Made by a program: the position numbers and the translations under genes. A model generated the notes under the pieces. That model did no database searches. It worked only from the letters and a program-made list of their open reading frames with translations, and was not told the origin of the DNA. DNA of 64,000 nt from Pseudarthrobacter phenanthrenivorans. Lineage in GTDB: Bacteria > Actinomycetota > Actinomycetes > Actinomycetales > Micrococcaceae. How positions within the stretch are numbered: position 1 is the stretch's first letter; each line of letters starts with the position of its first letter. The stretch covers positions 1 through 64,000 of the forward strand of contig NZ_JWTB01000031.1 in NCBI RefSeq assembly GCF_000813845.1. Reading direction: 5' to 3'. Shown one piece after another: positions 22,908 to 31,944 of the stretch.

Positions 22908-24218
22908 TTGCTTAGCGCATTTGGCCGGGCCTTTCGCACGCCTGATCTGCGACGCAAGTTGTTGTTCACGCTGGGAATCATCACCATCTTCCGCTTGGGT
23001 GCTTTCATTCCCTCGCCAGGTGTGAACTACCAGAATGTCCAGCAATGCTTGCAGAACGGTCAGACGGCCGGCGGGCTGTACCAGCTCGTTAACCTCTTCA
23101 GCGGCGGCGCGTTGCTCCAGGTGTCGATTTTCGCCCTGGGCATCATGCCCTACATCACGGCCAGCATCATCGTGCAGCTGCTCCGGGTGGTCATTCCCCG
23201 GTTCCAGGAGCTCTACGACGAGGGAGCGTCGGGCCAGTCCAAGCTGACCCAGTACACCCGCTACCTCACCATTGCGCTCGGCCTGCTGAACGCGACCACC
23301 CTGGTGTCCCTGGCCCGCTCCGGGCAGCTGCTTCCCGGCTGCCAGCTGCCGATCATTCCCAACAGCAGCATCATCACCACGATCCTGATCATCATCACCC
23401 TCACGGCCGGAACCGGCCTGATCATGTGGATGGGCGAACTCGTCACCGAGAAGGGCGTGGGTAACGGCATGTCGCTGCTCATCTTCACGTCCATCGCGGC
23501 CCAGTTCCCCACCTCGCTGGGTGCCATCTGGACCTCGCAGGGACCGGGAACGTTCTTCCTCGTCCTGGTGGTGGGCCTGCTGACCGTGGCGCTCGTAGTC
23601 TTCGTGGAACAGTCGCAGCGGCGCGTTCCGGTGCAGTACGCCAAGCGGATGATTGGCCGGCGTACCGTGGGCGGCACCAGCACCTACATCCCCATCAAGG
23701 TGAACATGGCCGGTGTCATTCCGGTGATCTTCGCTTCCTCCATGCTCTACATTCCCGGGTTGATCGCGCAGTTCAACCAGCCCCGGAACGGTGAGCCCAT
23801 GCAGCCGTGGGTTGAGTGGATCAACAACAACCTGACCCGCGGTGACCACCCGATCTATATGGCGGTTTACTTCGTCCTGATCGTGTTCTTCACCTACTTC
23901 TACGTCGCGATTACCTTCAACCCTGAAGAAGTCTCAGACAACATGAAGAAGTACGGCGGCTTCATTCCAGGTATCCGCGCCGGCAGGCCGACCGCTGATT
24001 ACCTGCAGTACGTGCTCTCACGGATCACCCTCCCCGGCGCCCTGTACCTGGGCTTCGTGGCGCTGATCCCGCTGGTGGCACTGGTGCTGATCAACGCAAA
24101 CCAGAACTTCCCGTTCGGTGGCACCTCGATCCTGATCATGGTGGGCGTTGGCCTGGAGACCGTCAAGCAGATTGATGCGCAGCTACAACAACGTCACTAC
24201 GAAGGGCTTTTGCGATGA
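22908..24218 (+). CDS. secY: Preprotein translocase subunit SecY
   Basis: Channel-forming subunit of the Sec translocon, ten membrane helices, 436 residues. The TTG at 22908 is chosen because AGGAGG lies four bases upstream and translation then begins MLSAFGRAFRTPDLRRKLLF, the normal N-terminus. The frame is open to 22851 but that part is not SecY-like. The last codons overlap adk by four bases. Confidence 0.96.
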   Translation: MLSAFGRAFRTPDLRRKLLFTLGIITIFRLGAFIPSPGVNYQNVQQCLQNGQTAGGLYQLVNLFSGGALLQVSIFALGIMPYITASIIVQLLRVVIPRFQELYDEGASGQSKLTQYTRYLTIALGLLNATTLVSLARSGQLLPGCQLPIIPNSSIITTILIIITLTAGTGLIMWMGELVTEKGVGNGMSLLIFTSIAAQFPTSLGAIWTSQGPGTFFLVLVVGLLTVALVVFVEQSQRRVPVQYAKRMIGRRTVGGTSTYIPIKVNMAGVIPVIFASSMLYIPGLIAQFNQPRNGEPMQPWVEWINNNLTRGDHPIYMAVYFVLIVFFTYFYVAITFNPEEVSDNMKKYGGFIPGIRAGRPTADYLQYVLSRITLPGALYLGFVALIPLVALVLINANQNFPFGGTSILIMVGVGLETVKQIDAQLQQRHYEGLLR

Positions 24219-24793
24219 CGAGAATGCTGATTATTGGACCTCCCGGTTCCGGAAAAGGAACGCAGGCGGAGCGGATCTCAGAACGCCTCGGCGTTGTGGC
24301 CATCTCCACCGGCGACATCTTCCGGGCCAACGTGAAGGGCGAAACCCCGCTCGGCATCGAGGCAAAGAAGTACATGGACAACGGTGACTTCGTCCCGGAC
24401 AGCGTGACCAACAAGATGGTCCGCGACCGGCTGAACGAATCCGACGTCGAGAACGGCTTCCTGCTGGACGGCTACCCGCGCACCACCGCGCAGGTGGACT
24501 ACCTTGACGAGATCCTCGCCGACGGCGACGAGAAGCTCGACGTGGTCCTCCAGCTGACCGCCGACGATGAAGAACTGGTGCACCGCCTCCTGGGCCGGGC
24601 CAAGGAAACGGGCCGGAGCGACGACAACGAAGCCGTCATCCGCCACCGCCTGGACCTGTACCACGAGCAGACTGAAGCCGTGGTGGCGAAGTACGCCGAG
24701 CGCGGCATCCTCACCCAGGTCGACGGGATCGGTCCCATTGACGAAGTAACCAACCGCGTGATGCAGGCCATCAAGGCCGCACAGGCAGCCTGA
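24215..24793 (+). CDS. adk: Adenylate kinase
   Basis: Converts ATP and AMP to two ADP. P-loop GPPGSGKGT at residues 8-16; STGDIFR and DGYPRT motifs follow. 192 residues, with the short lid lacking the zinc-binding insertion. The ATGA junction with secY means coupled translation. Confidence 0.97.
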   Translation: MTRMLIIGPPGSGKGTQAERISERLGVVAISTGDIFRANVKGETPLGIEAKKYMDNGDFVPDSVTNKMVRDRLNESDVENGFLLDGYPRTTAQVDYLDEILADGDEKLDVVLQLTADDEELVHRLLGRAKETGRSDDNEAVIRHRLDLYHEQTEAVVAKYAERGILTQVDGIGPIDEVTNRVMQAIKAAQAA

Positions 24794-24813
24794 CCTCAGG
24801 CGCCCGGTTTATC

Positions 24814-24844
24814 GAGGCTCCTCCCGGAATCCGGGAGGAGCCTC
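24814..24844 (+). terminator. Hairpin between adk and map
   Basis: A perfect 14-bp stem, GAGGCTCCTCCCGG, with loop AAT. No U tract follows, so it may be a processing or stabilising structure rather than a terminator. Confidence 0.5.
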
Positions 24845-24865
24845 AGCCATTTGAAAGGAAACACC

Positions 24866-25693
24866 ATGGCCTTCGGCCAGCCCCGCATCGAATACAAGAA
24901 CAACGCCCAGATGCGCACCATGCACGAGGCCGGCCTGGTGCTCAGCCGTGCACTGGACGCCGCCGTTGCCGCCGCCGTGCCGGGGGTTACCACCAAGCAC
25001 CTGGATGACGTCTTCGCCGCCGTCCTGAACGACGCGGGCGCCAAGTCCAACTTCCTGGGCTACCACGGCTTCCCGGCCACCATCTGCACGTCCGTCAACG
25101 AGGAAGTGGTGCACGGCATCCCGGGCAGCAGGGTCCTGCAGGACGGCGACATCATCTCGATCGACGGCGGCGCGATCGTCAATGGCTGGCACTCCGATTC
25201 CGCCCGCACCGTGATTGTGGGAACGGCGGATCCCGAGGACCAGCGGCTCTCCGACGTTACGCAGGCAGCCATGTGGCGGGGAATCGCAGCCCTGGCCACC
25301 GGCAAGCACGTGGGTGACATCGGCGCCGCCATCGATGACTACGTCTCCTCCGTCCCCGGAAGGCCGCTGGGCATCCTGGAGGACTACGTGGGCCACGGCA
25401 TTGGCTCCGAAATGCACATGGCCCCTGACGTCCTGAACTACCGCACCAACCACCGCGGCCCCAAGATCAGGCCCGGCCTCTGCCTCGCCATCGAGCCCAT
25501 GCTGGTCCGCGGCGGCATCGAGACCGCTGTCCTGGAGGACGACTGGACCGTGGTGACCACCGACGGGAAGCGTTCCTGCCAGTGGGAGCACTCCGTGGCC
25601 GTCCACGAAAAAGGCATTTGGGTGCTGTCGGCGCCCGACGGCGGCGCGGAGCACCTGGTGCCCCTCGGCGTCACCCCGGTGCCGATCCCGTAA
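24866..25693 (+). CDS. map: Methionine aminopeptidase, type I
   Basis: Removes the initiator Met from nascent proteins using two metal ions. The five metal ligands are visible: D100, D111, H177, E210 and E241 (in IDGGAIVNGWHSD, GHGIGSE, AIEPML and WEHSVAVHE). 275 residues from the ATG at 24866, which follows AAAGGAAAC. Standard secY-adk-map order. No zinc-finger extension. Confidence 0.97.
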   Translation: MAFGQPRIEYKNNAQMRTMHEAGLVLSRALDAAVAAAVPGVTTKHLDDVFAAVLNDAGAKSNFLGYHGFPATICTSVNEEVVHGIPGSRVLQDGDIISIDGGAIVNGWHSDSARTVIVGTADPEDQRLSDVTQAAMWRGIAALATGKHVGDIGAAIDDYVSSVPGRPLGILEDYVGHGIGSEMHMAPDVLNYRTNHRGPKIRPGLCLAIEPMLVRGGIETAVLEDDWTVVTTDGKRSCQWEHSVAVHEKGIWVLSAPDGGAEHLVPLGVTPVPIP

Positions 25694-25721
25694 GGGACGC
25701 GCACGTTCGCCTGCGACACGC

Positions 25722-25765
25722 AAAAGCCCTGGCGACTCCTGGATACAGGGGTCGCCAGGGCTTTT
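25722..25765. terminator. Bidirectional terminator, map / ABC operon
   Basis: The 19-base arm starting AAAAGCCCTGGCGAC pairs, with one wobble, to an arm ending GGGCTTTT. It has A-run and T-run ends and so can stop transcription from both convergent sides. Confidence 0.9.
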
Positions 25766-25782
25766 ACGCGTCGAATGCCCCG

Positions 25783-27129
25783 CTACGACTTCAGCTTGGG
25801 TTTCACGTCCCGGTCGTAGATGGACTGCAGCGTGTTCTTCAGGTCGGTCATGGTCGACTTGACGTCGCCCTGCTGGGTCAGGATCTTCGCCGCTGCCTTG
25901 GCCATCTCCTGGTCGGCGCCGGGGAGGAAGACGCGCGCGTTGTCCTGGACCTTCGTGACCGCCAGCTGGTCCATGGCCGTCTTGATCTGCGGAGTCTTGG
26001 CCAGGACGGCTGCCATGTCCGCGGACTTGCGGGTGGGCATGTAACCGGTGGCTGCCGAGAACTCGGCCGTGCTTTCCGGCTGGGTGACGAAGTCCAGGAA
26101 CATCCCGGCGGCAAGCTGTTCCTCCTTGGTGATCCCGCTGGGAATGCCGAGCCCTGCGCCGCCGGTGGGGCACACGTTGGACTGCGCCTTCGGTCCGCCC
26201 GGCAGGAAGCCCACGCCCACGTTGAACTTGGCGGACTTCAGGATCCCCAGCAGTGAACCCGTCGAAGAGATGGTGGTGGAGGTCAACCCGGCCGAGAAGT
26301 CATCGGCGGCCTCCTTGGACGAGACACCGGCCCACTTGTCCTTGTAGATCGAATCCTGCGCCCACTGCAGCGCTGCCACGGAATCAGTGGAGTCGCAGGT
26401 GATATCCCATTCCTTGGACCAGCCGCCGCCCCAGCCCCACAGCATGTTCTGCAGCGTCCACCCCGCGTATCCGGCCAGGGCCGGATAGATGTACGCGTAC
26501 TGGGCGCCGGAGCTAGCCTTCAGCTTGGGCGCCCAGCCGGCGAACTCGTCCCAGGTCTTCGGTGCCCGGTCCGGAAGCCCAGCCGCCGCGAAGTGGTCCT
26601 TGTTGTAGTAGAACAGCGGCGTCGACCGGCCGTAGGGGAGTGCCCACTGCTTGCCGTCGTACTTGTAGTCGTTGACCAGTGACTGCTGGAAGTCGTCCAT
26701 CTTCATGTCGAGCTTCTTGGTCAGGCTGTCCACGGGGATGATGCTGCCGTTGGTGTAGTAGCGGAACCACCAGACGTCGGAGAGCACCACGACGCCGGGC
26801 AGGCCGGACTTGGCCGCCTGCGCGGTCTGGAACTTCTGCGCGATTTCCTCGTAGTTCGCGCCCGCGGTGACCAGGTTGACTGTGATGTCGGGGTTCTTGG
26901 CGTGGAATTTGTCGATCAGGCTTTTCTCCACGTCCTGCGACTGCCCGGGGTGGCTGGACCAGAAGTCGATCTTGGCCGCCGGCTTCACGCCGTTGAAGTC
27001 GATCTCGGCGGCCTGGGAGGTCGCCTGGCCCCCGCCGCTCGTTGAGGGGCCGCCGCATGCGGCCAGTGCGGCGGCAGAGGCGGTTACCCCTGCCAGGCCC
27101 AGGAAATGCCTCCGGTCCAGGTGTGTCAT
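25783..27129 (-). CDS. Carbohydrate ABC transporter substrate-binding lipoprotein
   Basis: Extracellular binding protein of a CUT1-type sugar importer. The N-terminus has a twin-arginine stretch (DRRHFLGL) and a lipobox LAAC with Cys25, suggesting Tat export followed by lipid attachment. A Gly/Ser-rich linker follows and then a family 1 solute-binding domain (WSSHPGQSQDVEKSLIDKF near the start). The ATG at 27129 follows AAAGGAACC and gives 448 residues. First binding, then permeases: this gene is the last of the three. Sugar not predictable. Confidence 0.9.
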   Translation of the reverse strand: MTHLDRRHFLGLAGVTASAAALAACGGPSTSGGGQATSQAAEIDFNGVKPAAKIDFWSSHPGQSQDVEKSLIDKFHAKNPDITVNLVTAGANYEEIAQKFQTAQAAKSGLPGVVVLSDVWWFRYYTNGSIIPVDSLTKKLDMKMDDFQQSLVNDYKYDGKQWALPYGRSTPLFYYNKDHFAAAGLPDRAPKTWDEFAGWAPKLKASSGAQYAYIYPALAGYAGWTLQNMLWGWGGGWSKEWDITCDSTDSVAALQWAQDSIYKDKWAGVSSKEAADDFSAGLTSTTISSTGSLLGILKSAKFNVGVGFLPGGPKAQSNVCPTGGAGLGIPSGITKEEQLAAGMFLDFVTQPESTAEFSAATGYMPTRKSADMAAVLAKTPQIKTAMDQLAVTKVQDNARVFLPGADQEMAKAAAKILTQQGDVKSTMTDLKNTLQSIYDRDVKPKLKS

Positions 27130-27205
27130 GACGGTTCCTTTCGGTTGTTGCCAGTGGAAGGTCGGAATGTACTGCAAGGTGTGAAGTACGACGGCGGCCG
27201 GCGGC

Positions 27206-28123
27206 TTAGCCGGTCACGCTGCCCTGGGTGAGGCCCGCGACGATGTAGCGCTGCAGGGCGGCGAAGATAATCAGGATCGGCACGATGACCAGGACGGCCC
27301 CGGCCATGAGGACACCCCAGCCGGCGGCGTTGCTTTCGTTGTTCTGCAGCAGGGTGAGGCCCACGGGCAGGGTCATGGTTTCCGGCCGGTCCGTGATGAT
27401 GAGCGGCCAGATGTAGTCGTTCCATTCGGTCACGATGGTCACCAGTGCCACGGTGGCGATGGACGGGACGGAGACCGGGACCACGATCTGCCACAACCGG
27501 CGCCAATGCCCGGCACCATCCACTTCCGCCGACTCGAGGATGGACGCCGGGAGGGTCCGGAAGTGCTGGCGGAGCAGGAAGGTGCCGAAGGCGGTCCCCA
27601 GGCCCGGGAGGATGATGCCCCACAGGGTGTTCTTTCCGCCAATGCCCGCGATCAGGATGAAGTTGGGCAGGATGGACACCTGCGGCGGCACCATGAGGGC
27701 CACCAGGATCAGCAGGAAAATGAAGTTCCGGAACGGGAAGCGGACAAAGACCAGGGCATACGCCGTCAGGATCGCCAGCAGCACCTTGATGGTGGCCCCG
27801 GACAGGGTGACGATGGTGCTGTTCAGGAAGAACTGTCCAAACGGCACCGTGGTCATGGCGGTCCGGTAGTTCTCCAGGTTCAGGCTTTCCGGAAGGATCT
27901 TCAGGTCTGTCGTGACGATTTCGCCGGACTGTTTGAAGGAGCTCAGCACCATCCACAGCAGCGGCAGGAACACCACCAGGGTGGCGACGAGCAGCGGCAG
28001 GTAGCCGCCCATCACGGTCCGGACCAGGTTCCGGCGGGAGAACGGGTGGTCGCGTCGAAGGGCCGGTTCCGGTGCGGCGGTGGTTGCGGCGGGGTCCGGA
28101 TTCACCGGGGACAGGGAGGTCAC
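27206..28123 (-). CDS. Sugar ABC transporter permease (MalG type)
   Basis: Inner-membrane permease of the same importer, 305 residues and six helices. The ATPase-docking EAA loop is ESAEVDGAGHWRRLWQIVVP. The GTG start overlaps the stop codon of the upstream permease gene by four bases and has GAAAGGTG upstream. No ATP-binding subunit is encoded nearby. Confidence 0.92.
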   Translation of the reverse strand: MTSLSPVNPDPAATTAAPEPALRRDHPFSRRNLVRTVMGGYLPLLVATLVVFLPLLWMVLSSFKQSGEIVTTDLKILPESLNLENYRTAMTTVPFGQFFLNSTIVTLSGATIKVLLAILTAYALVFVRFPFRNFIFLLILVALMVPPQVSILPNFILIAGIGGKNTLWGIILPGLGTAFGTFLLRQHFRTLPASILESAEVDGAGHWRRLWQIVVPVSVPSIATVALVTIVTEWNDYIWPLIITDRPETMTLPVGLTLLQNNESNAAGWGVLMAGAVLVIVPILIIFAALQRYIVAGLTQGSVTG

Positions 28124-29079
28124 GAGTAGTGCACCTTTCGTTCAACGAACCGCAGCTGAAGCACGGTGATCACCAGGAGGATGGCGAACAGGACCACGGA
28201 AATGGCTGCCGAGTAGCCGGCCCTGTTGTAGGCGCCGAAGGCCTGGAGGTAGGCCTCGTAGATCAGGGTGCTGGTGCCCGTGCCCAGCGGTGTCATGATC
28301 CGGATCAGGTCGAAGGCCTGCAGGGAACTGAGCATTGTGGTGATCAGGAGGAAGAACGTGGTGGGGGACAGCAGCGGCAGCGAAATGCTGACGAAGCGGC
28401 GGAACCCGTTGGCGCCGTCGAGCGACGCCGCTTCCATGACCTCCTGCGGAAGAGACTGCAGCCCGGCGAGATACACCACCGCGCAGTAGCCCAGGTTCTT
28501 CCAGACGTACACCAGGATCACCATGACCAGTGAGAGCTGGGGATCGTTGATCCACTGCGGGCTCTGCTGGCCGATGCCCCGCAGCAGCCATGCCAGGACG
28601 CCGTAGCCGGGGTCGAAAATGAACAGCCACACCAGGCCCACACCGACCCCGGAGAGCACGTACGGTGCGAAGACGGCGGAGCGGGCGAACGTGGTTCCGC
28701 GTACTTTCGCGTTGAGCGCCAGCGCCACCAGCAACCCCAGGATCATCGAACCGCCCACGGTCACCAGCGTGAAGACAGCGGTGGTGCCCAGCACCTTCGG
28801 GGCATCGTTGCTGTTGAAGAAGGTGGCGTAGTTGGCCAGGCCCACCACGGTTGCGGTGGGCGAGCCGAGGGTCCAGTCCAGCGTGGAGTAGTAGATATTG
28901 CTGAACAGCGGACGGTAGGTGAAGACGGCGATGAGCACGAGGTTCGGCAACGCCATGGCGAGGAAAACGAAGAAGTCGCGGCGCGTCCTTGCGGTCCACC
29001 GCCGCCTGGGTACCTTCCCGTCCTGGCCCGGCGGCCGTTTAGGTTTGACGGAAGGATGCGGGGCGAGTTGACGGGTCAT
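28120..29079 (-). CDS. Sugar ABC transporter permease (MalF type)
   Basis: Partner permease, 319 residues, six helices after a basic cytoplasmic N-terminus. EAA loop: EAASLDGANGFRRFVSISLP. First gene of the leftward three-gene operon; GGGAGAG precedes the ATG. The 216-base divergent spacer to the peptidase gene must hold its promoter. Confidence 0.92.
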   Translation of the reverse strand: MTRQLAPHPSVKPKRPPGQDGKVPRRRWTARTRRDFFVFLAMALPNLVLIAVFTYRPLFSNIYYSTLDWTLGSPTATVVGLANYATFFNSNDAPKVLGTTAVFTLVTVGGSMILGLLVALALNAKVRGTTFARSAVFAPYVLSGVGVGLVWLFIFDPGYGVLAWLLRGIGQQSPQWINDPQLSLVMVILVYVWKNLGYCAVVYLAGLQSLPQEVMEAASLDGANGFRRFVSISLPLLSPTTFFLLITTMLSSLQAFDLIRIMTPLGTGTSTLIYEAYLQAFGAYNRAGYSAAISVVLFAILLVITVLQLRFVERKVHYS

Positions 29080-29295
29080 GCGTGTCTCTCCCGGGTTGGG
29101 AGCCTGCTCGTGGCCGGCCCTGGCTGGATCTAGGGACTACTACACCAGACCGTCAGAGGGCTGAAACCCGCATATGCCCTTGCCAGGGGACTGTTATCCA
29201 AGGCTTCGTCGCCCGTTAACGCTGTGTTGGATGCAGTCTCGCACAAAGTTCGCTGCTGCGGCAGGGGCACGCCCGGCTGAGGGGAGAATAGGGGC

Positions 29296-30231
29296 ATGGG
29301 AACCATTACCGACGTCCCGGGCATCCGCGTGGGCCACGTCCAGAAAGACACCGATGGCTGGCTCAGCGGGGTAACAGTGGTCCTGCCGCCGCCGGGCACC
29401 ACGGGTTCGGTGGACGTCCAGGGCGGTGGCCCGGCCACCCACGAAACGGATGCCCTGGACCCCACCACGCTGGTCAGCGCCGTGGACGCCGTGGTCCTCA
29501 CGGGCGGAAGCGCGTACGGGCTCGCGTCCGCCGCGGGCACCCAGCGCTGGTGCGAGGAGAACGGCCGCGGCTTTGCCGTGCCCGGGGGAGTGGTGCCGAT
29601 CGTCCCCGCCGCCGCCATCTTCGACCTGGGCCGGGGCGGCGACTTCTCCGCACGCCCGACGCCGGACATGGGCTACGCTGCAGCCGCCGCCGCGGCGGCA
29701 TCCAAGGAAGGGCACGACGTCGGACGCGGCAACGTCGGCGCAGGCACCGGCGCACTCATCGGACGGGGACAGTACAAAGGGGGCGTAGGCACAGCCTCGA
29801 TCACCCTTGGGAACGGAGTGGTGGTCGGAGCGCTGGCCATCGTCAACGCACTCGGACTTCCGTTCGAGCCAACATTGCAGTTCTTCGTGGAGAACACTGA
29901 TCCGCCGCCCTTCAACACCACTCTTGTCGTGGTGGCCACCAACGCCGTTCTTGATGTGGCCGAATGTCAAAGGACTGCCGCTGCTTCGCACGCCGGCATT
30001 GCCCGGGCCCTGAATCCTTCCCACACACTTGCCGATGGGGATACCGTTTTTTGTTTGTCTACGCAGGCAGTCGCACTCGACCGCTCCGACGACGCTGCCC
30101 GGCAGGTCAGCCTCATCACGCTCCAAAGCGCGGCAGCCGACGTCGTGCGTCTGGCGATCCTGGACGGCGTTGCCAGCGCGGAAGGCATCAGCACTCCGGC
30201 CGGCGAATATGGTGCGTACCGCACCGCGTAG
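29296..30231 (+). CDS. P1/S58-family Ntn-type peptidase (DmpA/NylC-like)
   Basis: Member of the family that includes DmpA aminopeptidase and the nylon-oligomer hydrolase NylC. These enzymes cut themselves before a Thr or Ser, which becomes the N-terminal nucleophile of the small chain. Here PPPFNTTLVVVATNA puts the expected cleavage at N207/T208. The N-terminal DVPGIRVGH and the LTGGSAYGLASA segment are family marks. No signal peptide. GAGGGGAGAA precedes the ATG. Natural substrate unknown; amides or short peptides are likely. Confidence 0.85.
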   Translation: MGTITDVPGIRVGHVQKDTDGWLSGVTVVLPPPGTTGSVDVQGGGPATHETDALDPTTLVSAVDAVVLTGGSAYGLASAAGTQRWCEENGRGFAVPGGVVPIVPAAAIFDLGRGGDFSARPTPDMGYAAAAAAAASKEGHDVGRGNVGAGTGALIGRGQYKGGVGTASITLGNGVVVGALAIVNALGLPFEPTLQFFVENTDPPPFNTTLVVVATNAVLDVAECQRTAAASHAGIARALNPSHTLADGDTVFCLSTQAVALDRSDDAARQVSLITLQSAAADVVRLAILDGVASAEGISTPAGEYGAYRTA

Positions 30232-30245
30232 GCTACTATGGCCGA

Positions 30246-30275
30246 TTTAACTTTTACCGCCCAACAGGGTAGTGT
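30246..30275 (+). promoter_or_regulatory. Candidate infA promoter
   Basis: TTTAAC (30246-30251), an 18-base spacer, TAGTGT (30270-30275). It would give a leader of about 120 bases. TACTAT at 30234 is an alternative -10. Confidence 0.35.
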
Positions 30276-30402
30276 TGTTTGTTGGTTGTCTGGACTGCCA
30301 CGCCCTTTTGGGCCTGGGGTAGGCAATCGATCCAACAAAAACGTTCGTGGTCATGCCCGGTGCAATCCGGCGGGGCTGCGGCAACAACAGTTAGCGGAGG
30401 GT

Positions 30403-30624
30403 ATGGCCAAGAAGGACGGGGTCATTGAGATCGAAGGCGTTGTGACCGAGGCGCTGCCTAATGCGATGTTTCGCGTTGAGCTCACCAACAAGCACATCGT
30501 CCTGGCACACATCTCTGGAAAGATGCGTCAGCACTACATCCGAATCCTCCCCGAGGACCGCGTAGTGGTGGAGCTGAGCCCGTACGACCTCACCCGTGGT
30601 CGTATCGTCTACCGCTACAAGTAA
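30403..30624 (+). CDS. infA: Translation initiation factor IF-1
   Basis: OB-fold factor that occupies the A site during initiation. The 73-residue product starts [18 protein letters not shown] and ends [12 protein letters not shown], both diagnostic. GCGGAGGGT precedes the ATG at 30403; the open frame back to 30238 is not used. Confidence 0.98.
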   Translation: MAKKDGVIEIEGVVTEALPNAMFRVELTNKHIVLAHISGKMRQHYIRILPEDRVVVELSPYDLTRGRIVYRYK

Positions 30625-30695
30625 ATTGCTGGGCGGCGTCAGCGCACGCTGATTGCTGCTCCAGTTGACCACACTGCTACACGCAAAGGAATGCC

Positions 30696-30809
30696 ATGAA
30701 GGTCAAGCCGAGCGTCAAGCAGATCTGCGAAAAGTGCAAAGTGATCCGCCGTAATGGCCGGGTCATGGTGATCTGCGAGAACCCGCGCCACAAGCAGCGC
30801 CAGGGCTAA
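30696..30809 (+). CDS. rpmJ: 50S ribosomal protein L36
   Basis: 37-residue L36, zinc-binding form: C11, C14, C27 and H32 are all present. Starts [27 protein letters not shown] lies before the ATG. The zinc-binding form is the one normally replaced under zinc starvation in genomes that also encode a zinc-free copy. Confidence 0.97.
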   Translation: MKVKPSVKQICEKCKVIRRNGRVMVICENPRHKQRQG

Positions 30810-30846
30810 TTTCCTTCCCTGAAGGAAATCCTGGGTTGCTAACCCA
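30809..30846 (+). promoter_or_regulatory. Two small hairpins after rpmJ
   Basis: ATTTCCTTC / GAAGGAAAT (30809-30829, loop CCT) and TGGGTT / AACCCA (30832-30846, loop GCT) are perfect stems placed back to back and overlapping the rpmJ stop. Neither has a U tract. A third stem, CCGCAC/GTGCGG, is near 30927-30943. They may be attenuation or RNA-processing elements. Confidence 0.45.
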
Positions 30847-30985
30847 CGCAAGTAAATAAAGGCAGCACAAGCTGATCTGGGACGTATGGAGCCCGGACAG
30901 CTAACCCCCGGTCGGAGGCTGGGGCCGCACGGAACGTGCGGGTGTACTGCCTACGACCTCCGGTTTATCAAGGAGTACTGCCACT

Positions 30986-31360
30986 ATGGCTCGTCTCGCT
31001 GGCGTAGACATTCCCCGCGAAAAGCGGCTGGAAATTGCGCTTACTTACATCTACGGCGTGGGCAAGACCCGTGCACACGAAACCCTGGCTGCCACGGGCA
31101 TCAGCGCTGACGTTCGCGTCAAGGACCTGACTGACGCCCAGCTGGTTGAGCTGCGTGACTACATTGAAGGCAACTACAAGGTTGAGGGTGACCTTCGCCG
31201 CGAAGTGGCAGCAGATATCCGCCGCAAGGTGGAAATCGGCAGCTACGAAGGCCTGCGCCACCGCAAGGGCCTGCCCGTACGCGGTCAGCGTACGAAGACC
31301 AACGCACGTACCCGCAAGGGCCCGAAGCGTACCGTCGCCGGCAAGAAGAAGGCCCGTTAA
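30986..31360 (+). CDS. rpsM: 30S ribosomal protein S13
   Basis: 30S head protein in contact with L5 and the P-site tRNA. 124 residues; [19 protein letters not shown] and the C-terminal [16 protein letters not shown] are diagnostic. CAAGGAGT lies upstream. The 176-base spacer before it is long for this operon. Confidence 0.98.
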   Translation: MARLAGVDIPREKRLEIALTYIYGVGKTRAHETLAATGISADVRVKDLTDAQLVELRDYIEGNYKVEGDLRREVAADIRRKVEIGSYEGLRHRKGLPVRGQRTKTNARTRKGPKRTVAGKKKAR

Positions 31361-31413
31361 AATCCCCGCCCGGGATTTACGGACTTCCCCAATAACTTTC
31401 TGTAGGAGAAAAA

Positions 31414-31815
31414 ATGCCCCCGAAGACTCGTGGCGCGGTTCGCAAGCCGCGTAAGAAGGACAAGAAGAATATCGCGCTTGGCCAGGCGCACATCAAGAGC
31501 ACCTTTAACAACACCATCGTTTCCATCACGGATCCCACCGGTGCTGTTATCTCCTGGGCTTCCTCGGGTGAGGTTGGCTTCAAGGGCTCGCGCAAGTCCA
31601 CCCCGTTCGCTGCCCAGATGGCTGCTGAAGCCGCTGCCAAGCGTGCGCAGGAGCACGGCATGCGCAAGGTAGACGTATTCGTCAAGGGCCCGGGTTCCGG
31701 ACGCGAGACCGCAATCCGTTCGCTGCAGGCCGCTGGCCTCGAGGTTGGCTCCATCCAGGACGTCACCCCCGCAGCCCACAACGGCTGCCGCCCGCCGAAG
31801 CGCCGCCGCGTCTAA
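31414..31815 (+). CDS. rpsK: 30S ribosomal protein S11
   Basis: Platform protein that contacts the E-site codon region. 133 residues; the [19 protein letters not shown] and [17 protein letters not shown] segments identify it. In many actinobacteria rpsD follows; here it does not. Confidence 0.98.
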   Translation: MPPKTRGAVRKPRKKDKKNIALGQAHIKSTFNNTIVSITDPTGAVISWASSGEVGFKGSRKSTPFAAQMAAEAAAKRAQEHGMRKVDVFVKGPGSGRETAIRSLQAAGLEVGSIQDVTPAAHNGCRPPKRRRV

Positions 31816-31832
31816 TTCTTTCCGCAGCAGGA

Positions 31833-31864
31833 GCTTGCCCGGACCAGTGATGGTCCGGGCAAGC
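31833..31864 (+). terminator. Hairpin between rpsK and rpoA
   Basis: A perfect 14-bp stem, GCTTGCCCGGACCA, with loop GTGA. No U tract follows. It lies where rpsD would be in related gene orders. Confidence 0.55.
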
Positions 31865-31890
31865 CCAGCGCGTTAAGTCTTCAGACCGAA

Positions 31891-31919
31891 TTTCCACCAC
31901 CTGTGTTGCGTCATATAGC
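31891..31919 (+). promoter_or_regulatory. Candidate rpoA promoter
   Basis: TTTCCA (31891-31896), a 17-base spacer, TATAGC (31914-31919), shortly before the GAAAGGAAA ribosome binding site of rpoA. It would separate rpoA-rplQ from rpsM-rpsK. Confidence 0.4.
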
Positions 31920-31944
31920 GGATGCTCGCCGAAAGGAAACCTAA

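Noticed and set aside
30238..30402. IF-1 with a 55-residue extension
   Set aside because: IF-1 is about 72 residues, and the ATG at 30403 has GGAGG upstream.
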